DNA of 64,000 nt from Chloroflexaceae bacterium (GCA_028282325.1 JANQID010000024.1:1-64000), one strand, 5' to 3'; shown: positions 10,240 to 19,197, counted from the first letter of the stretch. The notes: generated by a model from the sequence alone, not told the origin. A program made the numbers and translations.

Positions 10240-10305
10240 ATGCGATGGATTGAGCGGGCTTACGAGCCTGTCTTGAAAGGTTATCAGACATTATTCGGCT
10301 TATAA
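10240..10305 (+). CDS. Putative 21-residue micro-ORF between phaE and phaC
   Basis: An ATG at 10240 opens 21 codons rich in aromatic and charged residues (it starts MRWIERAYEPVLKGY and ends FGL), closed by TAA at 10303. AGGA at 10228-10231 lies 8 nt upstream, overlapping the phaE stop, so coupled translation is plausible. The peptide could form a short amphipathic helix. It is too short to classify and may be chance or a leader peptide; no homologue can be claimed from the sequence alone. Confidence 0.3.
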   Translation: MRWIERAYEPVLKGYQTLFGL

Positions 10306-10324
10306 CACCTGAAGGAGCAGGTCA

Positions 10325-11440
10325 ATGACGACAACACCTAACCAGTCGCCATCCGCGCTTAATACGGAGGCGATGACTAGGCGCTTGTACGAAGAATTAG
10401 AGCGAATCTACAAATCAGCGCAAACAACCAACCGGCTGGTCAGCGGGCGGGACAATGTAAAAGTTGGGCAGACTCCGAAGGAGAAAATCTGGTCGCTCAA
10501 TAAAACAACGCTTTACCGCTACATTCCCCAGGTTCCGCCTGAGAAACGTCAGCGAGTTCCCCTGCTACTAGTATTCGCGCTTATCAATCGCCCCTACATT
10601 TTTGACCTGCGCCCCGGTAACAGCTTTGTTGAGCATATGATCCATCGCGGCTTCGATATCTACTTGCTCGATTGGGGAACGCCCGGCCCGGAGGATGTGC
10701 ATCTCAAGTTTGATGATTTCGCTCTGGATCTTCTCCCGCGCGCCATTCGCAGAGTGCAAGCCCATTCGGGCTCCCACGATTTTAGTCTGCTGGGTTGGTG
10801 TATCGGTGCGACGATTACGACCCTCTACGCAGCAGGGCGATCTGATGACGGTCTACGCAATTTGGTCATCCTGACTGCTCCGCTCGACTTCTCCGATAAA
10901 GAGGCCGGACCCTTCAATCGCTGGCTCAACACCGAGTTCTACAATGTTGATGCGCTGGTGAATCAGATGGGCAACATCCCCGGTCCGATGATCGACTGGG
11001 GAACGCGTATGCTGAAGCCTGTCGAGAACTTCATCAGCAACTATCTCCGCCTGTGGGATAATCTGGATGACCCGGCTATCGTTGAGTCATGGCAGGCTAT
11101 GAATACTTGGGTCAATGATAACGTCTCTTTCCCTGGAGCAGCCTTCCGCCAGTGGGTCGTCGAGTTCTTCCGCGAGAACCGGCTGATGGAAGACACTCTG
11201 GTGATGGGTGGTCAGAAGATACTTCTCAAAAACATCAAAGCCTCATTCCTCAACGTTGTCGCCGATCGTGATCACATCGTCCCGACGTGCCAGTCCACCA
11301 CGGTGATGGATCGTATCGGCAGCGCCGACAAGGAGCTTCTGGTAATGCGTGGCGGCCACATCGGCATTATGGCCGGCAGCGGCGCACGCAAGCGGCTCTG
11401 GCCGCAGATCGAAGATTGGCTCGAGGCCAGAAGCAAGTAA
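10325..11440 (+). CDS. phaC: Class III poly(3-hydroxyalkanoate) synthase PhaC
   Basis: PhaC polymerises (R)-3-hydroxyacyl-CoA into PHA granules. The 371-residue alpha/beta-hydrolase carries the lipase-like box GWCIGA with the catalytic Cys159, the catalytic Asp in VVADRDHIV near residue 316 and the catalytic His in RGGHIGIM near 344; FDIYLLDWGTPGPED is also typical. The short length (about 370 rather than about 590 residues) is the class III form that needs PhaE, encoded just upstream. GAAGGAG lies 8 nt before the ATG. The phaB gene follows after 149 nt. Confidence 0.93.
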   Translation: MTTTPNQSPSALNTEAMTRRLYEELERIYKSAQTTNRLVSGRDNVKVGQTPKEKIWSLNKTTLYRYIPQVPPEKRQRVPLLLVFALINRPYIFDLRPGNSFVEHMIHRGFDIYLLDWGTPGPEDVHLKFDDFALDLLPRAIRRVQAHSGSHDFSLLGWCIGATITTLYAAGRSDDGLRNLVILTAPLDFSDKEAGPFNRWLNTEFYNVDALVNQMGNIPGPMIDWGTRMLKPVENFISNYLRLWDNLDDPAIVESWQAMNTWVNDNVSFPGAAFRQWVVEFFRENRLMEDTLVMGGQKILLKNIKASFLNVVADRDHIVPTCQSTTVMDRIGSADKELLVMRGGHIGIMAGSGARKRLWPQIEDWLEARSK

Positions 11441-11589
11441 TGCCAAAGCTGATGCAAGACCTGGCAGGTTCCTAGGATCTGTCAGGTCTGAAGAATCTAG
11501 CCGAATCGATTTCTCGACACAGATCACGGGGAAGTTAAGCGGGCGCTCTTAATGAAGAGGGCGCATTCTGCAATGTGAGGAGAATTCTT

Positions 11590-12330
11590 ATGCGTCTGAA
11601 AGACAAGGTCGCTTTTATTACCGGTGCGGGGCAGGGTATTGGAAAAATGACGGCGTTGACTTTCGCTCGCGAAGGCGCGAAAGTTGTCGTGGCTGATATC
11701 AAGCAAGAAGGCGTCGATGCTGCTGTCGCCGAGATTGCCGCCAATGGCGGCGGCGCCTTGGGCGTCAACGTCAATGTTGCAGATGCGGCATCGGTTGAAG
11801 CAGCGGTTAAAAAGGCGCTTGAATGGGGCGGAAAAATCGATGTTCTGGTCAACAACGCCGGCATTACCCGCGACTCTCGTATGGTGAAGATGTCTGAGGA
11901 ACAGTGGGATGCTGTCATCGCCGTAAACTTGAAGGGCGTCTGGCTCTGCACCCGCGCCGTTGCTCAGCATATGGTTGAACAAGGCAGCGGCAGCATTGTT
12001 AATACCAGCTCGATTGTCGGCGTCCACGGCAACTTTGGCCAGACCAACTATGCCGCCACTAAAGCTGGCGTTATTGGTATGACCAAGACATGGGTGCGTG
12101 AGCTTGGACCGAAGGGCATTCGCGTCAATGCCGTCGCTCCTGGTTTTACGCAGACCGATATGATTTCCACCGTTCCGCAGAAGGTGCTGGACGATATTGC
12201 TGAAAAGACGCCGCTCCGCCGGTTGGCGCGCCCCGAAGATATTGCGAACGCGTATCTGTTCTTCGCTTCTGATGATTCGAGCTTTGTCAGCGGCGTTGTT
12301 CTGCAAGTTGACGGCGGCCTGTTGTTCTAG
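11590..12330 (+). CDS. phaB: Acetoacetyl-CoA reductase PhaB (SDR family)
   Basis: PhaB reduces acetoacetyl-CoA to (R)-3-hydroxybutyryl-CoA, the monomer for PhaC. The 246-residue protein is a classical SDR: cofactor loop TGAGQGIG at 11-18, NNAG at 88-91, catalytic Ser about 140, Y154 and K158 (YAATK). FabG, the fatty-acid ketoacyl-ACP reductase, has the same fold and motifs; the position between phaC and phaA favours PhaB. ATG 11590 has GAGGAG 7 nt upstream, better than the in-frame codon at 11575. A strong terminator follows. Confidence 0.85.
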   Translation: MRLKDKVAFITGAGQGIGKMTALTFAREGAKVVVADIKQEGVDAAVAEIAANGGGALGVNVNVADAASVEAAVKKALEWGGKIDVLVNNAGITRDSRMVKMSEEQWDAVIAVNLKGVWLCTRAVAQHMVEQGSGSIVNTSSIVGVHGNFGQTNYAATKAGVIGMTKTWVRELGPKGIRVNAVAPGFTQTDMISTVPQKVLDDIAEKTPLRRLARPEDIANAYLFFASDDSSFVSGVVLQVDGGLLF

Positions 12331-12361
12331 CGCTGGCTCAATAGTCAATTGGCAGCGGTAT

Positions 12362-12399
12362 GGGCGGAGAGAGGCTCTGTATGCTCTCCGCCCGTTTTT
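12362..12399 (+). terminator. Strong rho-independent terminator after phaB
   Basis: A perfect 10-bp stem (GGGCGGAGAG at 12362-12371, CTCTCCGCCC at 12384-12393) is followed by GTTTTTC. It ends the phaE-phaC-phaB unit 30 nt after phaB and implies that phaA has its own promoter. Confidence 0.88.
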
Positions 12400-12425
12400 C
12401 GCCGTTCTATATCATTCCGTTTCCA

Positions 12426-12449
12426 TATAATGATCATATGTGATATGAT
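12426..12449 (+). promoter_or_regulatory. phaA promoter -10 box with adjoining palindromic operator
   Basis: TATAAT at 12426-12431 is a consensus -10 box. Two bases further begins a perfect palindrome, ATCATAT-GTG-ATATGAT (12433-12449), in the position of a repressor site covering the transcription start. It lies 140 nt before phaA, after the phaB terminator. No convincing -35 was seen, which would suit an activated promoter. Confidence 0.5.
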
Positions 12450-12588
12450 TGAAACACAGAACGCAGCCACCAGTCCTCCGTTGCTCGCAATCTTTGCATC
12501 ACACCTGCATCCCTCTTCCCTGTGTGGCGAGCGTATGTGTTCTTCCTAGTTCTTAGCATCGTATTCTGGGTACTGGAGGTGTTCGACG

Positions 12589-13776
12589 ATGAGTAGTGCA
12601 CGTGAAGTGGTGATTCTTAGCGGCGTTCGGACAGCGATCGGGGGCTATAACGGAGGATTGAAGGACTTTGCAGCCAGTGATCTTGGCGCGATGGTCGTTC
12701 GCGAATCGGTCAGCCGGGCTGGAGTAGCTCCTGAAGACATCGGGCATGTTGTTTTTGGAAATGTGATCCACACCGATGTCCGCGATCACTATCTGTCTCG
12801 CGTCGCCTGCATCAACGGGGGCCTTCCCGTTGAGACCCCGGCGCTGACGTTGAATCGCCTGTGTGGTAGCGGTTTGCAAGCGATCCTCACGGCGGCGCAT
12901 GGCATTATGCTCGGCGATTATGATGCTGCGGTAGGCGGCGGCGCCGAGGTGATGAGCCACGTGCCCTATTGGTCGCCGGGAATGCGCTGGGGAGCGCGGA
13001 TGAACAACACACAGATGATCGACGCAATGGTCGGCACGTTGACTGATCCATTCGAGAATATCCATATGGGAATCACTGCCGAGAACGTGGCGAAGAAGTA
13101 CGGCGTCAGCCGCGAGGATCAGGATGCGCTTGCCGTCGAAAGCCATAGCCGGGCGTCGGCGGCAGTCGACAACGGCTATTTCAAGGATCAGATTCTGCCG
13201 GTCGAAGTGAAGGTGAAGCGAGACATTGTTCCGTTCGACATCGACGAGAACGTTCGTCGTGACACATCGCTCGATCGGATGGCCAAATTGCGACCGGTTT
13301 TCGACCCTCAAGGCACGGTTACTGCCGGCAACGCTTCCAGCATCAACGATGCTGCGGCTGCTGTTGTGTTGATGGACGCTGAGACTGCGCAGAAGCGCGG
13401 CTTGAAGCCGATGGCCCGACTGGTTGACTACGCGGTCACTGCTGTCGAGCCAAAATATATGGGCATCGGCCCGATCCCCGCGATCCGCAAAGTGCTTGAG
13501 CGCGCCAATATGAGCATTGCCGATATGGACTTGATCGAGCTCAATGAGGCGTTCGCGGCTCAGGCGCTGGCAGTTGTTCGCGAACTTGAACTGCCAATGG
13601 ACAAGACCAATCCAAACGGCAGCGGCATTTCGCTTGGCCACCCGATTGGCGCAACGGGAGCGATACTCACCGTCAAGGCGATCTATGAGTTGCAGCGCGC
13701 TGGTGGTCGTTACGCACTGATATCGATGTGCATTGGCGGCGGTCAGGGTATTGCGGCTATTCTTGAACGAATCTAG
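12589..13776 (+). CDS. phaA: Acetyl-CoA C-acetyltransferase PhaA (thiolase)
   Basis: PhaA condenses two acetyl-CoA to acetoacetyl-CoA, the first step to PHB. The 395-residue thiolase has the nucleophilic C92 in RLCGSGLQA, the family motif NEAFAAQ, the catalytic His in GHPIGATGA near 350 and the second Cys in SMCIGGGQG near 381. GGAGG lies about 10 nt before the ATG. Biosynthetic and degradative thiolases cannot be separated by motif; the length and PHA context favour the biosynthetic enzyme. Confidence 0.92.
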   Translation: MSSAREVVILSGVRTAIGGYNGGLKDFAASDLGAMVVRESVSRAGVAPEDIGHVVFGNVIHTDVRDHYLSRVACINGGLPVETPALTLNRLCGSGLQAILTAAHGIMLGDYDAAVGGGAEVMSHVPYWSPGMRWGARMNNTQMIDAMVGTLTDPFENIHMGITAENVAKKYGVSREDQDALAVESHSRASAAVDNGYFKDQILPVEVKVKRDIVPFDIDENVRRDTSLDRMAKLRPVFDPQGTVTAGNASSINDAAAAVVLMDAETAQKRGLKPMARLVDYAVTAVEPKYMGIGPIPAIRKVLERANMSIADMDLIELNEAFAAQALAVVRELELPMDKTNPNGSGISLGHPIGATGAILTVKAIYELQRAGGRYALISMCIGGGQGIAAILERI

Positions 13777-13785
13777 ATGATAATA

Positions 13786-13826
13786 TTAGCTGCGCCACAC
13801 CAGGAAACCTCGTGCGGCGCAGCTAA
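13786..13826 (+). terminator. Inverted repeat terminator after phaA
   Basis: TTAGCTGCGCC (13786-13796) and GGCGCAGCTAA (13816-13826) form a perfect 11-bp stem 10 nt after the phaA stop. The T run is poor; the near-symmetric ends could serve both phaA and the convergent phasin gene. Confidence 0.6.
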
Positions 13827-13955
13827 CGTTTCACTTGCAGCATAGAGGGGCTGACGCGCGAGCGGTGTGAAGCGAGAAGCGATTGACACGGAAGAGCGAC
13901 TAGATCTGCCATAAACAAAAACAGCTGACGCAAATGCGGATCGTGCGGCGTATGG

Positions 13956-14255
13956 CTATTTGTCGTTCACTCGCGAGAGAATGTCCTGCACGCTATCAGC
14001 GTAGCCCTTCCACACTTGCATCATCTCCTTGGCCAACTGATGCTGGGTCTTGAGCGTATCTTCCATCGCCTGCTCAGTTGAGCCGCGCAGACTTCGGTTG
14101 TAATTCCAGTTCTTGAGCACAACATCAAAAGCCATGTCAGTGCTGGCGGCCAGTAGCTCATTCCATGTACGCATTGTTTTGACGGCGGCTTCGCGCGCAT
14201 CCTGGTACTGTTTGAAGATCTGGCCCTGTAGGTCGTGACCATCTTCGTTTGACAT
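13956..14255 (-). CDS. Phasin-like small helical protein
   Basis: This 99-residue protein is predicted to be all helix, without Cys or membrane segments, and has features of phasins: QIFKQYQDAREAAVKTMRTW, then ELLAASTDMAFDVVLKNW, then a glutamine-rich stretch. Phasins coat PHA granules. The ATG at 14255 has an ideal GGAGGAA; an in-frame codon 12 residues upstream does not. It faces phaA and is divergent from the large regulator at 14465. Motif evidence alone is modest; the PHA context makes phasin the best call. Confidence 0.65.
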   Translation of the reverse strand: MSNEDGHDLQGQIFKQYQDAREAAVKTMRTWNELLAASTDMAFDVVLKNWNYNRSLRGSTEQAMEDTLKTQHQLAKEMMQVWKGYADSVQDILSRVNDK

Positions 14256-14300
14256 GCCGTTCCTCCAAAATATAGCTATAGCGGTTAACAAAGTATTGTA

Positions 14301-14315
14301 TGTGCTGACCGCACA
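14301..14315. promoter_or_regulatory. Palindrome in the phasin/regulator intergenic region
   Basis: TGTGC-TGACC-GCACA is a 5-bp-arm inverted repeat 45 nt upstream of the phasin start, in the 209-nt space shared with the divergent regulator. It is a candidate operator; short arms make chance possible. Confidence 0.35.
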
Positions 14316-14464
14316 AATTTATTTATGTGATACAGTATGATTATGATATACGGAAATTCGCGTCGAGGGAGCGACACTAACAACATTCGCTAGTTATGGT
14401 AGCTTCACGAGTTACAGGTCAGTTCAATCAGCACTCGGATAGTCAGGGCAGCCAGGAGCTTTTG

Positions 14465-17400
14465 ATGACGCGTCTGGCGCCTCCTCCTCAGCAGGCGCGA
14501 CTCATTCAACGCCCCCGTGTGGCTAATTTATTGTCTGCGGCAATTGATTACCCGCTTACGCTGGTGATGGCTCCGCCTGGCAGCGGCAAAACCACTGCGC
14601 TAGCAAGCTTTGCTATGCATAGCGGCTGGAACTCGGCCTGGTGCCGTATGACGCCATCGGATCAGCCAGCATCGCTCGTGCTGCATCTGGCGGCGGCGTT
14701 TCGCCCCATCATTCAGTTGGATGAGCAGCACATTCGGCAGGAACTCGCGCGAACTAGGATGAGCGCCGCCGCCGCTCTTGATGTGCTGGTCAATGAGCTG
14801 GCGACTTCGTTGCCCGACGAAACTTTTTTAATCCTCGAAGAATATCAGTATGCTGATCAAGATGCCGAGCTACGGCGCTTGATCGAGCGGCTGATAGATA
14901 TCCAACCGGCCAGCTTGCACGTCCTGCTCTCGACGCGCTCTGAGCCGACGATCGGGACATTTGCTACCGTGCGCGCTCGTGGTGAGGTTCTGCGCATCGG
15001 GCAGCGCGATCTGTCATTCACCCCTGATGAAATGCGCGAATTGTTTATTCTGTCCGGGCACAATCCGCCGTCCGAAACTGAGATCGAGAATCTGGTTGCG
15101 GCCTACCGCGGCTGGCCGCTGGCGCTCCAGATGATCTTGACCGACTGGGAAACGATCGGGGCTTCGTGGTCGCCAGAATCGCTCCACATATCTTATCAAG
15201 CCCTTCTCGATGAGTATTTGCTGCAACAGGCTCTCGATAATCAGCCTTTGGAGGTGCAGCATTTCCTCTTGCATACCGCCGGTCTGCGCTGGATCGACCC
15301 CGACGCCTGCACGACTTTTCTGAATCCTATCGATGTGCGGACGATGATTGAGACGGTGCAGCAGCGTTATCTGTTCGTAGAGATGCTTCCCGGCGGTGTG
15401 CTGCGTTATCAGCCTCTTTTCCAGGCGTTTCTCAATCGACTGGCTGCCCGGCGGTTGCCGAACTATCGCGAATTGCATAGCCGTTTTGCTGAACATTACC
15501 AGGAACGCGACGATTCAGAAAACGCTATCTATCATTTGCTGGAGGCCGATGACACGGAGCGGGCTGCACATCTGCTGGCGACCATAGCTGATAAATGGAT
15601 CGCCCAGAACAAAGGGGATGCACTGCTTACCTGGCTCAATCGGCTGCCGGCGGAACACCGGAAACGTCCGGCGCTCCTTGAAGCCAGTGCAACAGCCTAT
15701 CGGCAGTTAGGGTTTTTTGAGTATGCGCTGCGGCTCTATCAGGAAGCAGAGAAAGCTTTTCTGCAAGAGGATAACCGTGATGGCCGCGTGCGTGCGCTGC
15801 GTGGACAAGCCGAAGTCTACCTGGATACAGTGCAGCCGGCGCCTGCCGTTGCATTGCTCAAGCAAGCGCTGAAGTCATTGCCAAAGGATCGGGTTGTAGA
15901 GCGCGCCGATATTTTGCGCCTTCAAGCTGAGAATTGGGCCAATCGCGGACGAGCTGACGTAGCATTGCTGCTGGAAAAAGCTGCCGCCCGCCTTGTCGAA
16001 TCGGGAGCGCAACGTCCGGCATCAATGGTTCTCTCATCCGCTCAACCGTCGGATAGTAGCGGCGCCGCGCTTTTGCCGCCACGCCTTCTCCTGCGTAGCG
16101 GGCGCCTGATCGAGGCGCGCGATCAGATCGAAGCCTGGTTGGGGTTGCGTCTGCCCAATCAAGAGCTTTCTGATACGATCACTGAAATAGCCTCCGGCAG
16201 CGCCGCCCATCGCGAGCCGTTATTGTTGCTTGCCTTGATCTACGCATTGTTGGGCAATGGAGCCAGAGCGCTGGCAATGGCGCGTCGCGGCTTGCTGGAA
16301 GCTCAGCAGGGCAAGTCGCAGATGACCGAGGCTATTGCGCTTATGCGCGTTGGCCATGCGAAGCAGATCTTATCATCCACGTTCGCATTTGATGAGACCA
16401 CCCTGCATTTATATCAACAATCGCTGGCGTTGGTCCAGCGTGCCGGCGTTATCCGTACGCGCGCCGAAGTATGTCTCGGCCTGACGCTTCTGTATGGACA
16501 CAGCGGCGATCTGGCCACCGCCGAAGTGCATGCGCAGGAAGGCATCCAGATCGCCGAGGCGTCTGGCGATACCTGGATCGTCGCGTGGACGATGGTCTCA
16601 ATCGGCGGCGCCGCCGTGAGCGCTGGCAACGAGCGCGCCCACGAGTGGCTGGATCAAGCGTTGCAACGCTTTGTGCGCGGGGGCGACGCTTATGGCGAAG
16701 CGCTGGTCGCATTGTGGAAGACGCTGGCGTATACGCATTCCGGCGCCCATCAGCAACGCGATGAATGCATCATCAGATTGCTGACACTCGTCAAGCAGTA
16801 CGGCTACGAGAGCTTGCTCACTGCTCCTACGTTGTATGGGCCGCGCGATATGGCTATGCTGGCGCAATTACTCTTGCGCGCGCGCGCGTTGCCGGAATAT
16901 ATGACATTTGCGCAGCAGTTGCTTCGCCATGGTTTTCCGTCTATCGCCACTGACGATACGGTCGAAGAGTACCATCCTGGCTATACGCTGCGTGTGCAGA
17001 TGCTCGGCAACTTTCGCGTCTGGCGCGGCTGGCATGAAATTCAAGCGCGTGAGTGGCAACGTGAAAAGGCTCGCCAGTTGTTCCAGCTTTTGCTCACTTA
17101 TCGGGGAACGTGGCTCCAACGCGAGCAGATTTGTGCATGGCTCTGGCCTGACAGCGATCTCGATGCCGCTGAGCGGCAGTTCAAAGTTACCCTGAACGCG
17201 CTCAACGCCGCCCTGGAACCGCAACGTCCGCCGCGCACCGCACCGTTTTTCATTCATCGCCAGGGTCTCGCATACAGCTTTGCGCCTTCCTATGGCTGCT
17301 GGATCGACGTTGATGAGTTTGAACTCCGCGCCACCGGTACACTGGCACAAAATGACCCGGAGTTTGCCCGTCGCAGCGGTCAGATTGCGATTCAGCTCTA

Positions 17401-17749
17401 TCGGGGCGATTATCTTGCCGAGTCGTTGTATGACGCATGGACCCTGGAAGAGCGTGAGCGTTTGTTGGCACGCTTTCTTGCTACTGCAACAACCCATGCA
17501 ACGCGCCTGGCCGATAACGGCGAGTTTCAGGACGTGATCCAACTCTGCGAGCAAGTGTTGCGACGTGATCGTTGCTACGAAGAGGCTTATCAGGTATTGA
17601 TTCGGGCTCATTCGCGCTCCGGCAGCCGATCACAGGCATTGCGCAGCTATACCCGCTGCGTCCAGGCGCTCAGCGAAGATCTTGGCATCGAGCCGTTGCC
17701 GGAAACGACCAGCCTCTATGAGCGCATCAAGCGCAACGAGCAGTTGTGA
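14465..17749 (+). CDS. STAND ATPase / TPR / BTAD transcriptional regulator
   Basis: A 1094-residue regulator of the MalT-AfsR type. Near the N-terminus is a Walker A loop (MAPPGSGKTT, residues about 35-44) and a Walker B-like segment (ETFLILEEYQYAD). The middle is made of TPR-like helical repeats. The C-terminal 250 residues hold a winged-helix and bacterial transcriptional activation domain starting near LGNFRVWRGWHEIQARE and ending with ALRSYTRCVQALSEDLGIEP. The LuxR HTH of MalT is absent. ATG 14465 has AGGAG 6 nt before it; an in-frame ATG at 14396 lacks one. Such proteins are ligand- or partner-sensing switches; PHA control is inferred only from divergence with the phasin. Confidence 0.85.
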   Translation: MTRLAPPPQQARLIQRPRVANLLSAAIDYPLTLVMAPPGSGKTTALASFAMHSGWNSAWCRMTPSDQPASLVLHLAAAFRPIIQLDEQHIRQELARTRMSAAAALDVLVNELATSLPDETFLILEEYQYADQDAELRRLIERLIDIQPASLHVLLSTRSEPTIGTFATVRARGEVLRIGQRDLSFTPDEMRELFILSGHNPPSETEIENLVAAYRGWPLALQMILTDWETIGASWSPESLHISYQALLDEYLLQQALDNQPLEVQHFLLHTAGLRWIDPDACTTFLNPIDVRTMIETVQQRYLFVEMLPGGVLRYQPLFQAFLNRLAARRLPNYRELHSRFAEHYQERDDSENAIYHLLEADDTERAAHLLATIADKWIAQNKGDALLTWLNRLPAEHRKRPALLEASATAYRQLGFFEYALRLYQEAEKAFLQEDNRDGRVRALRGQAEVYLDTVQPAPAVALLKQALKSLPKDRVVERADILRLQAENWANRGRADVALLLEKAAARLVESGAQRPASMVLSSAQPSDSSGAALLPPRLLLRSGRLIEARDQIEAWLGLRLPNQELSDTITEIASGSAAHREPLLLLALIYALLGNGARALAMARRGLLEAQQGKSQMTEAIALMRVGHAKQILSSTFAFDETTLHLYQQSLALVQRAGVIRTRAEVCLGLTLLYGHSGDLATAEVHAQEGIQIAEASGDTWIVAWTMVSIGGAAVSAGNERAHEWLDQALQRFVRGGDAYGEALVALWKTLAYTHSGAHQQRDECIIRLLTLVKQYGYESLLTAPTLYGPRDMAMLAQLLLRARALPEYMTFAQQLLRHGFPSIATDDTVEEYHPGYTLRVQMLGNFRVWRGWHEIQAREWQREKARQLFQLLLTYRGTWLQREQICAWLWPDSDLDAAERQFKVTLNALNAALEPQRPPRTAPFFIHRQGLAYSFAPSYGCWIDVDEFELRATGTLAQNDPEFARRSGQIAIQLYRGDYLAESLYDAWTLEERERLLARFLATATTHATRLADNGEFQDVIQLCEQVLRRDRCYEEAYQVLIRAHSRSGSRSQALRSYTRCVQALSEDLGIEPLPETTSLYERIKRNEQL

Positions 17750-17853
17750 TATTATGTTGTCTTTACACAGCCCGCTCATGCGTGTATCTTCGCTGCAGCA
17801 TCGTCTGGAGCTAATCTTTTGGCATCCGCCCGTACATCGTCCAAATATGTAAA

Positions 17854-18267
17854 ATGAAAGATATTATGCGTCTCGTTCGTGCAGTACACGGCGACTTCGG
17901 CGCAGCGTATTTGCCGTTGCTTATCGTAATTGCGGCGATCTGGTTCACGGTGACCTGGAAACCTGATGCGCCGCGCGGTTGGCCGACTCGCATATTCCTA
18001 ATCCTGGTCGATCTCCAGGCGACGTTGGGAATACTCTACTGGGCATATTTAATCTTTCTTGCAACCTCGGCGGGCATCAATTCAGAATATATCCAGTTTC
18101 CCTTTATCTTGCATCCGATTCTGGGTCTGGTCTCCGCCGCCGTGGCGCATATGGCAACCGGTCAGCGTGGTATGTTCAGCCGTTTGGGTCGCTGGGCGGC
18201 GCTGGTTGGGCTTGCCATTTTGTTGGCGCTCGTGATCGGCGGGGCGTTGATCGCACGGATGGCGTAG
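17854..18267 (+). CDS. Conserved-looking membrane protein, four TM helices
   Basis: The 137-residue product has four hydrophobic segments (about residues 19-32, 47-70, 83-99 and 115-135) joined by short loops. No known domain is recognised. A second in-frame ATG at 17866 is possible as start. It is 104 nt after the big regulator, on the same strand, and ends before a hairpin shared with the convergent creatininase gene. Confidence 0.6.
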   Translation: MKDIMRLVRAVHGDFGAAYLPLLIVIAAIWFTVTWKPDAPRGWPTRIFLILVDLQATLGILYWAYLIFLATSAGINSEYIQFPFILHPILGLVSAAVAHMATGQRGMFSRLGRWAALVGLAILLALVIGGALIARMA

Positions 18268-18284
18268 GCGACGCCAACAACATA

Positions 18285-18312
18285 GGGTATGGCAAGAATG
18301 TCGGCCATACCC
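18285..18312. terminator. Hairpin between convergent genes
   Basis: GGGTATGGC (18285-18293) and GCCATACCC (18304-18312) form a 9-bp stem in the 109-nt gap between two converging genes. Neither side has a T run, so it is a possible bidirectional terminator only. Confidence 0.4.
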
Positions 18313-18376
18313 TGAGCTCTCAACTGATAATCGATGACCGCGTGTGTGATACAGCGTAGCGGCTTCATATGGCGCT

Positions 18377-19186
18377 CTACAGATTGGCAATATCTTTCCA
18401 CCAATCTGCGCTGGCCTGGTCAACCGAAGTGGAATTGCGGCAGTAGCGATTTACGTACGAGTTGTAGCGCGAACGCCGCCGTTCGTACAGCGCATACAGA
18501 CGCGCCGGGCTTTTATCGTTCAGCAGTTGCTCCACCGCGCCGACAATCCGTTCCACCCCTAGATTGATAATTCGTTCGCCGAGCGACATTGATGCTGTGC
18601 CGCGCGGATCACGACCGATTACCGCGCTCTCTCCCGGCGTCAGAGGATCATCTCCGAGTGCGCTGAGATCAACCAGATCAGGGCGTAACGCCAGTATCTG
18701 GGAGGTTTCCCACATTGCGGCGTGATCGAGCATCTCTTCATCAACCAGAGCCAATGGCGGCAGTGCCAACACCAGGAGATCGCTCTGGCACATCACCTCT
18801 TCGGCGGCATCCATTAACACCAGTTCATGGCCTTGTGAATATTGGCCGCTGACAATAACCGCTATACGCCACCGGAGCTTGCCTATGCTTGCCAAAATGT
18901 CATCCCATAGTTTGTGGATGACCTGGCTGTCGACCGAGACGGTGTCGCCTTGCGGAATGGCCGCGATCGACCACCAGGTAGTCGGCATAAGCACGCCGCC
19001 TGTGCGTTGAACCAGCCGCTCAGCCACTTTCTCGGCAATCAGACCGTCGAGACCCAGCGGCAAATGCGGTCCATGCCATTCCAGTGAGCCCCATGGCAAA
19101 TATACAATGGGCGTATTGGCGCGTATCGCATTCAAGGCGTCGGGGCGCAGCTCCGTATAACGTCCCCAGGTAAGCTTGTCTGTCAC
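18377..19186 (-). CDS. Creatininase-family amidohydrolase (divergent)
   Basis: The 269-residue protein has the creatininase-fold start YLPWGSLEWHGPHLPLGLD near residues 29-47 (metal ligands E and H, D) and the later ETSQILALRPDLVDL helix. Family members hydrolyse cyclic amides such as creatinine or act in FAPy and mycofactocin-type reactions. The usual NGHGGN metal/active loop is replaced by VSGQYSQGHE, and the GHAGEXET motif by DHAAMWETS, so the substrate is unknown. It follows hisS by 11 nt on the same strand, suggesting cotranscription. Confidence 0.75.
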   Translation of the reverse strand: MTDKLTWGRYTELRPDALNAIRANTPIVYLPWGSLEWHGPHLPLGLDGLIAEKVAERLVQRTGGVLMPTTWWSIAAIPQGDTVSVDSQVIHKLWDDILASIGKLRWRIAVIVSGQYSQGHELVLMDAAEEVMCQSDLLVLALPPLALVDEEMLDHAAMWETSQILALRPDLVDLSALGDDPLTPGESAVIGRDPRGTASMSLGERIINLGVERIVGAVEQLLNDKSPARLYALYERRRSRYNSYVNRYCRNSTSVDQASADWWKDIANL

Positions 19187-19197
19187 GATGCTTCCTC

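Noticed and set aside
10063-10305. 80-codon frame overlapping the end of phaE
   Set aside because: Most of it is a shadow of phaE in another frame; only the last 22 codons after the phaE stop are worth noting and are listed separately.
12553-13641. 362-codon frame antisense to phaA
   Set aside because: Long antisense frames are common opposite GC-rich genes; the sense strand is a clear thiolase.
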